Positions 10,794-19,895 of a stretch of 64,000 bases of DNA are shown here, one piece after another. Origin of the DNA: Nitrososphaeria archaeon (GTDB lineage: Archaea; Thermoproteota; Nitrososphaeria; Nitrososphaerales; JANXEG01). Position 1 is the first letter of the stretch, and each line of letters opens with the position of its first letter. The position numbers and the translations under genes were made by a program. Under the pieces are notes generated by a model. That model saw only the letters and a program-made list of their open reading frames with translations. It was not told where the DNA came from and searched no databases. The DNA lies in assembly GCA_029775915.1 (NCBI GenBank), contig JARVKA010000001.1, forward strand, positions 224,594 to 288,593. The letters run 5' to 3'.

Positions 10794-11324
10794 TCATGAT
10801 GATGGGGGAGTTAATTTAAATCTACAAACTTTATCACCTTTAGCAATACATTCTTCCTCAATTAAGTTAACATCTCTTTCCAAAACTTCACTTAAAACTC
10901 CTGATAAATAACCTTTGAAAAAATAACAGACTGGATTTGATGAAGCTCCATATTGTTTTGCTTCAAAACTATTTGAAACGATAACCTCTCCTATTTGCTT
11001 TTTTAAATCTATTTTAAATTCAACACCCCCCCATCCTTCATACTTCTTATGTTTAGCAATGGCATTAAGCAGTTTCACTTTATCTTTGTATTTACTCATA
11101 AATCGTTTAACAGAACGTTTACCGCAACCCTTACCCATATCATAAAAGATTACAGCAGCACCAGAGGGGTTATACCTCTCTTCTATTGCCTTTTTAATAT
11201 CGGTAAAGGTGATTACACGCATAATAAAAGCTTCACCAGTTTTTAATAACTTAGAGCATGGAGTTATCTCTTGATAAATTTGCTCTTTTTCCATCAAATG
11301 GTACCTCCCTATTTGTAACTTCAA
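10794..11324 (-). CDS. V4R-domain protein
   Basis: Terminal NPVCYFFKGYLSGVLSEVLERDVNLIEEECIAKGDKVCRFKL is a V4R signature. Confidence 0.8.
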   Translation of the reverse strand: MKLQIGRYHLMEKEQIYQEITPCSKLLKTGEAFIMRVITFTDIKKAIEERYNPSGAAVIFYDMGKGCGKRSVKRFMSKYKDKVKLLNAIAKHKKYEGWGGVEFKIDLKKQIGEVIVSNSFEAKQYGASSNPVCYFFKGYLSGVLSEVLERDVNLIEEECIAKGDKVCRFKLTPPSS

Positions 11325-11385
11325 TCTTATTTTTATTTTTTTCTGAACGGCATTATTATCGCATAATTAATGCCTTTTAGCTAAA

Positions 11386-11394
11386 TTTATATAG
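11386..11394 (+). promoter_or_regulatory. Candidate TATA box for the 40-aa ORF
   Basis: tttatatag centred about 28-29 bp upstream of the ATG at 11419, compatible with leaderless transcription. Confidence 0.5.
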
Positions 11395-11418
11395 CGCTTA
11401 TGCATAATTAAATGTGCA

Positions 11419-11541
11419 ATGTCCACATTAACAAAGATTCGATTGGCGATACTAGCGACCATAATTATTCTCAATATTCTAAGCTCAGCTGGATTAATTC
11501 CTCAACCATTAGGAGACGACACGGGCTGCGATGCTATGTAA
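11419..11541 (+). CDS. Candidate 40-aa single-TM or secreted small protein (not in ORF track)
   Basis: MSTLTKIRLAILATIIILNILSSAGLIPQPLGDDTGCDAM; positively charged start, hydrophobic stretch, polar Cys-containing tail; flanked by TATA and terminator hairpin. Confidence 0.5.
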   Translation: MSTLTKIRLAILATIIILNILSSAGLIPQPLGDDTGCDAM

Positions 11542-11577
11542 AAAATGGGCTATATAAAGCCCAACCCCCCATTTTTT
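11540..11577. terminator. Bidirectional intrinsic-terminator-like hairpin
   Basis: aaaaaatGGGCTatataaAGCCCaaccccccattttttta; inner stem GGGCT/AGCCC flanked by A-run and T-run; between the 40-aa ORF stop and the Lrp stop. Confidence 0.55.
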
Positions 11578-12694
11578 ATTCTTTAAGCTTTAACTCAATA
11601 GCAAGTCTCTTGAAAAGCTCTATAGTTTCATCTACATTATAGAACCATTTACCATCTTTAAACATTTCATATGGAATGGTATATCCACGAGCATCACTAC
11701 GATCCACAAAACCTATGCTTAATCTATCGGCTTGAGTACGAAGGTTTTTGCTTAAGTATGAGATTAAATCTGTGTAGTGGATTGCGGGTAAAAAGATTTG
11801 AGTACCATAAAACCCATCATAAGAATATGCTTCTGAATAAAGAAAAGGGATCTTATTAAATACTACTCGCACATCATTTACCTCATTAGCTTCTAAATGA
11901 TCCATTTCAATGATCAAGTTCAAAATCCACTTACGAGTTGGGCCTGTTGGTGGACCAAACCAGATGATATTATAACCTGTGATAACCCCTTTACGAAGCA
12001 AATGCTCTCTCATATGGTAACCTAATGTCTTTGGGTTTAAATTAAGGGCTTTTGCTATCTCACGTAAGCTAAGTGTTGCATTAATTTGAAGCTTTGAGAG
12101 TAAAGCAAGGTCGATTTTATCTATGTTTACAATTGGTGTGTCACCCACAGGATTGTAAAGCCGGATTGAAGATCTTTCTATCTCACCCCAATCGATAAGC
12201 CATTCGTTCATATCAAAGTTGTAATACTCAGTCCTCATAGATGGTCGAATCAACCAAGAGAGTTCATGAAGTTTAAACCTTTTAATAATCTTCAATTCTA
12301 AGAGAGATTCGAAAAGTTCGCTATACCTATCCTTTAATTCTCTCGGTACAGCAAAGAGTGCTACATAGTAATTATTGGGTAGAATCTTTGCATGATAAGT
12401 AAGATAACCTACTTTACTTAATGCACGAAGAACTCTTGTAGCTACTTCTTCCACTTCTTCATTAAATTTCAATGTAACCCAAAGTTGTGTTAAGCCGAGT
12501 TTAGCAAGATCCACATTCACTCTTACTAATATTCCTTTCTTCTCAAGTTGTCTCTTAACCTTCTCTCGCACAGTTCTTTCAGGTATGTTGGTGAGGCGAG
12601 CGATTTCAGCACAATTTCTTGGCCCTACTTTTTTTATAGCTTCAACAATCCTTTGTGTGGTTTCAATTCTACTGATATTTACCATAGTCCTCAC
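11576..12694 (-). CDS. Lrp/AsnC-like regulator with two HTH domains
   Basis: HTH 1 NCAEIARLTNIPERTVREKVKRQLEKKGIL and HTH 2 SLREIAKALNLNPKTLGYHMREHLLRKGVI. Confidence 0.85.
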   Translation of the reverse strand: MRTMVNISRIETTQRIVEAIKKVGPRNCAEIARLTNIPERTVREKVKRQLEKKGILVRVNVDLAKLGLTQLWVTLKFNEEVEEVATRVLRALSKVGYLTYHAKILPNNYYVALFAVPRELKDRYSELFESLLELKIIKRFKLHELSWLIRPSMRTEYYNFDMNEWLIDWGEIERSSIRLYNPVGDTPIVNIDKIDLALLSKLQINATLSLREIAKALNLNPKTLGYHMREHLLRKGVITGYNIIWFGPPTGPTRKWILNLIIEMDHLEANEVNDVRVVFNKIPFLYSEAYSYDGFYGTQIFLPAIHYTDLISYLSKNLRTQADRLSIGFVDRSDARGYTIPYEMFKDGKWFYNVDETIELFKRLAIELKLKE

Positions 12695-13009
12695 ACAAAT
12701 GCTCCAATTTATCTTCTCTTAATTACTATTTGAAATTTTCCACACGGGAATAAGAAGATCGTTATAATTGAGTTTCTCAACGTAAAAAGATCCAAAATAT
12801 AAGAGTTAAAATAAGTTTTAGTATGGTTACGTATTTAATGAAGTATAAAAATTGGATGATTTAATAGCAAAGCCTTTGATATGTAATACAAGAAGCATAA
12901 AGTGGTAATTTAATTAACTATTCATAAATTTACATTTTATTACATCTGCATAAAATTCTATACCTTTATTTGAATAGAATCATAAAAATACTATTATGGT
13001 AATATAGGC

Positions 13010-15589
13010 TCAAACTATGGGTTTATACCCAATCTTAAGAAGTTTATCAACATTATCTAAATTTGTTTGCTCTCCATCCAAAATTCTTCGAAAGACTTCA
13101 ATCCCTGCACCTTTATTGAGATATTCATTATTATTACCACATCGATAAGAGTAAGTGCATCTAGGGCATCCACTTTCTGATGCACAATTACACTCTACTA
13201 AGATTTTATAACCTCTATTCAAAGTGGGAATTAATCTATCATAAAGAGCTTTTGTTGCACCATTCCCACCTATTGAGCTATCATAAATAAATATTAAACC
13301 TGATGTACCAAGTGAGATACCGCCCATATCCCTCCCAGCACCCCCTATAATCATATTACTACCTTCAATAATCACATGCTCAGTTGCATGAAAGCCACTT
13401 GCAATTACTTCATCCCACTTTTCTTTAGGTGTATTACTCAATTTATCCCTTGGCTCAGGAGCTTTAAACACAATGCCTTTAGTGTTGAATAAATATTCAA
13501 CAGGTTCTTTAAGAAAGATCTTCACACCTTTTAAAGCTTCAGATCCTATCTCACAATTCACATATCCTATAACTCTTTTAAGAATTGAGAGTTCACAATA
13601 CGCTACTTCCATATTCAAAACTTTTTTTCTCTCTATAAATCTTTGTATTGTAGGCCACTCTTCCAACAAAGCTTTTGTGTAATAAGGATAATTTGGCGGA
13701 ACCTTTTCTACAATCGCTTCGCCAAATTTACCATTAAATGTGAAGCTATTTGATTTATATCTCACACCATTAAGAAAGTATATCGCTTCTGGATGAAGTT
13801 CTTCAATAGCCATTGGCATACTTCGCTCACCAATCTTCTTTTTTCTATATATGATTGAGATAGTTTCCCCACAACCACGTATATCATACTTTTGAAGAAT
13901 CTTTCTTGCTTGAGGGTAATTTGGTTTTAATTTGTCATTACTCTCAATAAGTAAGCCTTTCGCCATTAAGCTATTCAAAATTTTTTGATGAGATGGAAAT
14001 TCTCCTTTTAAAATCGGTTTATCAAAAGAAGCTGCAAGAAGTTGATATTCAGCAACAATTGGATTTTCGGGATCCACATAACCAGGTTCAACATCATTGA
14101 AGTAATCTTCAGGATTTGCTTTATAATACTGGCTAATAGGATCATTTTCCCTTAATGCTAAGAAAGCGATACTCTCTTGACCTCTCCTTCCCACTCTACC
14201 AGTTCTTTGAATCAATCGTGTTACATTAACCAAATCCGATACTACAGAATCCACAATTCCAATATCGATTCCTAACTCCAATGTGGGTGTGGATGAGAGA
14301 GCTTTTAACACACCTTGTTTAAATAAATCCTCAACCCTTTTTCTATGGTTTGGTAAGAGTCCAGCTCTATGTACCTCAATATTTATACCATTTCTTCTTG
14401 CATAAAAAGCGGTTAACTCAGCCCCAAGGTGCGAGTTAGAGAAGATTAACGATTTATAACCGGAAGAGTTAAGATATTTTAATAAATCAATTACGAGTGA
14501 ACGATGTGTATGAAGTGTAGGGAAGATCATAACAAAATGTATTCTACCATGCTTGCCTTTCTCACCACTCACTACCCTAAATTTTGCATCAAAAAGAGTT
14601 TCACAAAACTCTTTTGGATTGCTTATTGTAGCAGAAGCAGCTATAATTTGAAAGTTACCTACAATTCTTTTAAGCCTTTTCACAATATAATGAACATTCG
14701 CACCAAAAATCCCTGTATAAACATGAACTTCGTCTACCACAATATAATTAACATTATGAAGTAAGCTTGAGAATTTTGTACGATATATTAAATGTGAGTG
14801 TAGTGTATCAAAATTCGTTAAGATAATATCTGGAGGATTATCAATAATACGTTGCCTCTCATCTTTTGGTGTATCACCATCAAAAATCTCTATTTTTACA
14901 TTAACTGCATCACCAAGCATCTTAAGTTTTGGCAATTGATCACGAGCTAAAGCTTTAGTCGGGTAAATGAATAATGCATGAATTGTGCGATAATTATGCT
15001 TCAATGAATTGTATTTAGCGATTAATTTTGAAATTTTATGAATAATGGGAATAGCGAAAGCCTCAGTCTTTCCACTACCTGTAGGTGCGACTATTACCAC
15101 ATTCTCATTATTCAATATACAATTAATAGCTTCTTCTTGGAAATGGTAAAGCCTTTTTATTCCATAATCTTTAAGCGCTTTAATGATATTCTCATTAATA
15201 TCTAATTCATTTATATCACAACCAAATTTTGGCTCTTCTTCCTCAAAGAGTTTATATGTGACTATGTAATCACTCTTACTCAATAAAGCTTTTCTTACAG
15301 GCTCAGGCACCTCATTTATATTCAGATTAAAAATATTGAGCATACGATTAATTTCACTTTCAGAGCGAATTAAACCACTAATTTCCAATATTTTTTCAAA
15401 ATTTACTTTCTTTTTCACAATCCCTTCATCATAATCTTCAAGAAAATTAAGATATACTCGATCTAAGGTATCATTCATTTTAACTACATGGCATATTTCA
15501 CAATTTTTACAATTAATAATATGCCTACCATCGTATAATCTTTGAATGTTTATTTGACCTTTACAAGATGGGCAACGATATCTATACAC
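13010..15589 (-). CDS. DEAD/H-box helicase with C-terminal DUF1998 Zn cluster (MrfA/Hrq1-like)
   Basis: APTGSGKTEAFAIPI, DEVHVYTG, QRTGRVGRRGQ; C-terminal CNCASESGCPRCTYSYRCGNNN; N-terminal CPSCKG...CKNCEIC zinc ribbon. Confidence 0.92.
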   Translation of the reverse strand: MYRYRCPSCKGQINIQRLYDGRHIINCKNCEICHVVKMNDTLDRVYLNFLEDYDEGIVKKKVNFEKILEISGLIRSESEINRMLNIFNLNINEVPEPVRKALLSKSDYIVTYKLFEEEEPKFGCDINELDINENIIKALKDYGIKRLYHFQEEAINCILNNENVVIVAPTGSGKTEAFAIPIIHKISKLIAKYNSLKHNYRTIHALFIYPTKALARDQLPKLKMLGDAVNVKIEIFDGDTPKDERQRIIDNPPDIILTNFDTLHSHLIYRTKFSSLLHNVNYIVVDEVHVYTGIFGANVHYIVKRLKRIVGNFQIIAASATISNPKEFCETLFDAKFRVVSGEKGKHGRIHFVMIFPTLHTHRSLVIDLLKYLNSSGYKSLIFSNSHLGAELTAFYARRNGINIEVHRAGLLPNHRKRVEDLFKQGVLKALSSTPTLELGIDIGIVDSVVSDLVNVTRLIQRTGRVGRRGQESIAFLALRENDPISQYYKANPEDYFNDVEPGYVDPENPIVAEYQLLAASFDKPILKGEFPSHQKILNSLMAKGLLIESNDKLKPNYPQARKILQKYDIRGCGETISIIYRKKKIGERSMPMAIEELHPEAIYFLNGVRYKSNSFTFNGKFGEAIVEKVPPNYPYYTKALLEEWPTIQRFIERKKVLNMEVAYCELSILKRVIGYVNCEIGSEALKGVKIFLKEPVEYLFNTKGIVFKAPEPRDKLSNTPKEKWDEVIASGFHATEHVIIEGSNMIIGGAGRDMGGISLGTSGLIFIYDSSIGGNGATKALYDRLIPTLNRGYKILVECNCASESGCPRCTYSYRCGNNNEYLNKGAGIEVFRRILDGEQTNLDNVDKLLKIGYKPIV

Positions 15590-15644
15590 AAAGTATAATA
15601 CGGTAATGCGTGTATAAGAGTTTAAAGATTGTTTAGTCGCTCAA

Positions 15645-15926
15645 TTATCTATAAACTTCACTTAATCCTTCCTTTTGTAGTTGAGTTGCTACTTGGTCTT
15701 TTGGTAAAACATACGTTTTCTCAGGCGGTATAACCACTATACTTTGTTGAAGAGCGATATTGTAATGAGGGGTGCCATCTGGGTTCTTAAAGTCCAATGC
15801 TACTCCAGCTCTACCTATATCAATCTTCACTTCTACAATAGCACCATCTTCCAATTGAAAGGTAACTGTAGTGGGTGTGATTGGTTTAGCAGTAAGCCAT
15901 TTAAATCTCACATATTCTTTACTCAA
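15645..15926 (-). CDS. Conserved-looking hypothetical protein, 93 aa
   Basis: Intact ORF with compact beta-rich composition between helicase and FmdE genes; no family recognised. Confidence 0.6.
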   Translation of the reverse strand: MSKEYVRFKWLTAKPITPTTVTFQLEDGAIVEVKIDIGRAGVALDFKNPDGTPHYNIALQQSIVVIPPEKTYVLPKDQVATQLQKEGLSEVYR

Positions 15927-16042
15927 GCTTAATTCACCTAACTTTATATTTTAATGTGAAAATTTACTCTTAATTGTTAAGTGTTACTCAAACTTTTTAA
16001 CTTATCGTTTTTATACTTTAATTGAAAGTACTCTTTAGAAAC

Positions 16043-16480
16043 TCATTCTAATTTAGTGATTATAAAAAGGTCTTTTTCAGCAGTTTCTGCTATATCATAC
16101 GCTAAACTTTCCAATTCCTCTGTTGTCTTCATAGGCTTTTTTAAAAGCTTTTTAATTATGAGTGGGTTTACTTTAATCTCTAAAGCATCCTTACCTTTAA
16201 TTATAAATCTTACTGAAATCTCTTCAGATTCTTTAATTGTTAATCGAGTATTTCCTAAAGTGCAACCTGAAGTTAATTGTAATCCATCAAGAATGCATGA
16301 AATTGGTGTTTTATAATTTAGGTTCGCTACTATATGGAGTTTATTATCTCCTTTACTTAAGTTGAGAAGACGAAGACCACTCAATCCTATTCTCATTCCT
16401 AAGACTATAAAAGGGCCTAAATGGCCATGAAAATTCTTTGCACCAATTAATAAATTTTTGTCTATAAACATGAAACTCAC
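16043..16480 (-). CDS. FmdE-domain protein
   Basis: NFHGHLGPFIVLGMRIG and SCILDGLQLTSGCTLGNTRL are FmdE motifs; C-terminal Zn ribbon absent; 4-nt overlap with upstream SBP. Confidence 0.85.
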   Translation of the reverse strand: MSFMFIDKNLLIGAKNFHGHLGPFIVLGMRIGLSGLRLLNLSKGDNKLHIVANLNYKTPISCILDGLQLTSGCTLGNTRLTIKESEEISVRFIIKGKDALEIKVNPLIIKKLLKKPMKTTEELESLAYDIAETAEKDLFIITKLE

Positions 16481-17457
16481 CTTTTCCTTTTCGTATAAAG
16501 TATTATCCCCTCTACAATTACTATAATCGTTAAAATTATTGAAATGGCTTGAAAGATTAAAACTTGATTCTTTAAAGCACCAACTTCAGATCTTAAGGAT
16601 TGTAACTTTCCATGCTCACTAATACCTTTAGCTAATTGTGCAAAATTATACCTTAGCATCTTTACTAAATTCTCAGTTCCAGAGATAGCACCTGGAAAGT
16701 TAGTAAGAACAACATGTGTAGCACCAACATCATAAGCGATTCTAGCACCAAGGTCTATTCCACTTTGAAGATTATCTATTACAAGTGCTACACCTTCTTC
16801 TTTAGCTTTTGCTACAATTTTAACTACTTCACTCGCTGGAACTCTATCTGGAATACCATAACTTGCAACTACATTGAAGCCTAAGTATTTTATAAATGGT
16901 AATTGCCATTCCATACAAACAACTTTTATTGCTCCTACATTCAAAGCTTTAGCTTCTTCCTTAATTTCAGATGCTAAATTATCAAGATCTTTAATTATTT
17001 TACTCGCTTTATCACTAACATCTATACCCAAAACATCTTTTATGCTTTTAGAGATATTTATTACGTAACGTTTCACACCATCTGGTGTATTCCAATCTCC
17101 AGAAACTTTAATTTGTATAGCCTTTGTCTCGGAAGTTTTTATTAAGCTTGGTAACCACATCTCACCAGCTATTCCATGGTAGAATAGAAGTTTAGCATTG
17201 TTTACTGAATAAACATCTCCTGGCTTTATATCATAAAAAGCTGGGCAAAGGCTTGGATTTACTAAAACAACTACAATCGCTTTATCTTCCACAAGTTCTC
17301 TCACTATAGAACCTATAACTTCTGTTGTGCATACTATTATAGGCTTCTCGTAAGGAGAAGCTGTTACATAAGGCCCCATAATTGATATCGTTATTAAGAA
17401 TAGTACGGTGAAAAGAATGTATATAGTTTTAAATTTATCTAACATTTCAATCAACAT
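16477..17457 (-). CDS. Metal ABC transporter substrate-binding protein (ZnuA/TroA-like), C-terminally membrane-anchored
   Basis: Cluster 9 SBP fold pattern; operon with permease and ATPase; N-terminal signal and C-terminal TM. Confidence 0.8.
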   Translation of the reverse strand: MLIEMLDKFKTIYILFTVLFLITISIMGPYVTASPYEKPIIVCTTEVIGSIVRELVEDKAIVVVLVNPSLCPAFYDIKPGDVYSVNNAKLLFYHGIAGEMWLPSLIKTSETKAIQIKVSGDWNTPDGVKRYVINISKSIKDVLGIDVSDKASKIIKDLDNLASEIKEEAKALNVGAIKVVCMEWQLPFIKYLGFNVVASYGIPDRVPASEVVKIVAKAKEEGVALVIDNLQSGIDLGARIAYDVGATHVVLTNFPGAISGTENLVKMLRYNFAQLAKGISEHGKLQSLRSEVGALKNQVLIFQAISIILTIIVIVEGIILYTKRKR

Positions 17458-17521
17458 TTATATAAAAATCTCCCAAATATAAATATTACTAAAATTAAAA
17501 AAAGTAATACTAAAAAAAATC

Positions 17522-18337
17522 TTACCCTCTTTTTCTCTTTGGTGAGAGAAATACTGAAATAGCGAAACAAAGAGTTGAAATCATAACTATACATGCTCCA
17601 ACAGGCCAATTAAGAAAGAGTGATAAAATAAGTCCAGCTGCACATGTAGCAGCACCTATAAGGGGCGAAAGTATAACTATCTTCTTTAACTCATGAAGAA
17701 ATTGAAAAGCTGTTGAAGCTGGATTAACCAATAATGCAAAAACAAGTAAACCACCTACTAGTTTTAAAGATAGGGTTACTACAATACCTATTATGAAAAT
17801 AGCTAAATACACAAAGAATTTTGTGTTTATTCCATCAGCCTCAGCCATCATTTTATTAAACATAATAGAGAAAAATTCCTTCCATAATAAATAAAACACG
17901 ATTGTAGTTACTAATAGAATTATGGCTAAAATAGCAATATCGTTAATATCCATTGAAAGAACACTCCCCCAAAGTATAGTTGTAAACTCTCCGGTTAATT
18001 GAGATACACTTGGAGCTAAGGTTATAAATATAAAGGCAAGAGCCATATTCAAAGGAAAAGTGATACTCATTATAATATCTGCATGAAGTTTTGCTTTGTC
18101 TGCTACTGGACCTATAATAGAGGCTATAATAGCTGAGAAGATTAAAGCCATGCTTAATGGATTTAGAGATAAAGTTATACCCAAAGCAGCTCCTGCAAAA
18201 GCGGCATGGGACAAGCAAAAACTACTGGAAGTGAGCTTCATTCGAATAATGAAAACTCCTACTAAACCTGTTAAAAGCCCAGCAAGTATAGATCCAATTA
18301 AAGCTCTTTGTATAATCGGGAAGTCGAGGGGGATCAA
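17522..18337 (-). CDS. Metal ABC transporter permease (ZnuB/MntB-like)
   Basis: FPIIQRALIGSILAGLLTGLVGVFIIRMKLTSSSFCLSHAAFAGAALG; VGGLLVFALLVNPASTAF. Confidence 0.9.
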   Translation of the reverse strand: MIPLDFPIIQRALIGSILAGLLTGLVGVFIIRMKLTSSSFCLSHAAFAGAALGITLSLNPLSMALIFSAIIASIIGPVADKAKLHADIIMSITFPLNMALAFIFITLAPSVSQLTGEFTTILWGSVLSMDINDIAILAIILLVTTIVFYLLWKEFFSIMFNKMMAEADGINTKFFVYLAIFIIGIVVTLSLKLVGGLLVFALLVNPASTAFQFLHELKKIVILSPLIGAATCAAGLILSLFLNWPVGACIVMISTLCFAISVFLSPKRKRG

Positions 18338-18348
18338 TTTATAACACC

Positions 18349-19098
18349 TTATAAATACACATGTGTATGAAAAGTTGAGTATTCAAATATTCTTTTTGCT
18401 TCATTCATAGAAGCATCTGCTATAATTCTCCCATCCATCATAATTACTATCCTTCGACAATTTTCGATAATAGATTTAATATCATGAGTGACGATAAGAG
18501 TGGTTAAACCATGATCATTAAGATTCTTTATTATAGAAATCACCATTTCTCTTGATTTAGGATCGAGATTACTAAAAGGTTCGTCAAGGAGGAGTATCTC
18601 AGGCTCCTTTGCTAATGCGCGAGCTATCATAACTTTTTGCTGCTGTCCTCCAGAGAGCTTTCCAATGGGCCTCTTAGCAAGATCTTCAATTCCTAAAAGT
18701 TTCATTACTCTATACGCTTTATCCACATCATTATTAGTAGGTTTAGCTATAAGGCCAAGTTTACCATAAAGACCCATCAGTACTACATCTAAAGCAGTAA
18801 AAGGTTCATCAGGTTCTACCATAAAGTCTTGAGGGACATAACCTATGCGACTTCTAATTTTTCTACCATTCTTTTGTAAATCCATTCCAAAAACAAAAAC
18901 TCTTCCTTTTATGTAGGGGAGCAAACCATTTATAGTTTCTAGTAAAGTTGTTTTACCAGCACCATTTGGACCTACTATATAAATCAATTCTCCTACATTA
19001 ACAGTTAGATTAATATCTTTAATAGCAGGTTTCCTTTCTCCTTCATATACAGTGGATACATTTTCAATCTTTAAAATAACTTCCTTATGTATGCTCAT
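18349..19098 (-). CDS. Metal ABC transporter ATP-binding protein (ZnuC-like)
   Basis: Walker A GPNGAGKTTLL; signature LSGGQQQKVMIARAL; Walker B LLLDEPFSNLD. Confidence 0.92.
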   Translation of the reverse strand: MSIHKEVILKIENVSTVYEGERKPAIKDINLTVNVGELIYIVGPNGAGKTTLLETINGLLPYIKGRVFVFGMDLQKNGRKIRSRIGYVPQDFMVEPDEPFTALDVVLMGLYGKLGLIAKPTNNDVDKAYRVMKLLGIEDLAKRPIGKLSGGQQQKVMIARALAKEPEILLLDEPFSNLDPKSREMVISIIKNLNDHGLTTLIVTHDIKSIIENCRRIVIMMDGRIIADASMNEAKRIFEYSTFHTHVYL

Positions 19099-19247
19099 TA
19101 TTCATCATAATTTAAAATTAATCAGTAATATAAATACTGTCATTAGTATTACTTATCTGTGATAAATTATCTTAGATTGAAGGGTAGAATGCTACTCTAA
19201 GGAAAACAAAAGTAGGTAAGAATATAGTGTTTAACCTAAGCCAATTT

Positions 19248-19895
19248 TTATGAAATCTTTCCTTTAACCCTTTTAAGGAATAAATAAGTGGATGTTTTTG
19301 ATGGATTCGATAAATAAATATTAATATCCTCTAATGAGTCTATATCAAGCATCACACGTTTTGAAATATAGATTTTTGTTTTTATACCTAAATTAAGGCT
19401 AAATCTTAAGTGATTGTGAAAGCTATCTTCATCATAAAATGTTTGAATCAAATTGGGAGGTTTGAGAAATAAAGCATTTGTTCCATTTAATCTTAAAGCT
19501 GGTGTGATTACCATTATTGGAGATTCTTCTGCTATTTTTACAATATTATCAATATCAATGGGTGATAAAAGTGGTATATCAGATGGCAAGATTAAAATCG
19601 ATTCAATACCATTTTTAAGACAAAGTTGAATCGCCTTGGAAACAGCAGCATTTACCCCTTCATCATACTCCTCTTTCAATATTCTTGCTCCAAATTTCTT
19701 TGAGAAATCTAATACTTTTTGATCAGAACTCACTATAATTATCTCTGCTAAAGATTTTGAGGCTTTAACCGCTTTTAACACATCATTTAACATACAAAAA
19801 GTAAGTTCACATCTCTCATCAAAATTAAGAATTGATGAAAGTCTACTCTTTGTGTTGGTTAAACTTTTAACTGGGATAATTACTGTAGTTTTCAT
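19248..19895 (-). CDS. cofC: 2-phospho-L-lactate guanylyltransferase CofC
   Basis: VIIPVKSLTNTKSRLS...; ILILPSDIPLLSP; adjacent to cofD and cofE. Confidence 0.92.
   Translation of the reverse strand: MKTTVIIPVKSLTNTKSRLSSILNFDERCELTFCMLNDVLKAVKASKSLAEIIIVSSDQKVLDFSKKFGARILKEEYDEGVNAAVSKAIQLCLKNGIESILILPSDIPLLSPIDIDNIVKIAEESPIMVITPALRLNGTNALFLKPPNLIQTFYDEDSFHNHLRFSLNLGIKTKIYISKRVMLDIDSLEDINIYLSNPSKTSTYLFLKRVKGKIS

Noticed and set aside
11412-11642. 76-aa + strand ORF listed in the track
   Set aside because: Runs through the terminator hairpin and into the Lrp gene; the alternative 40-aa frame ends before the hairpin and fits the promoter better
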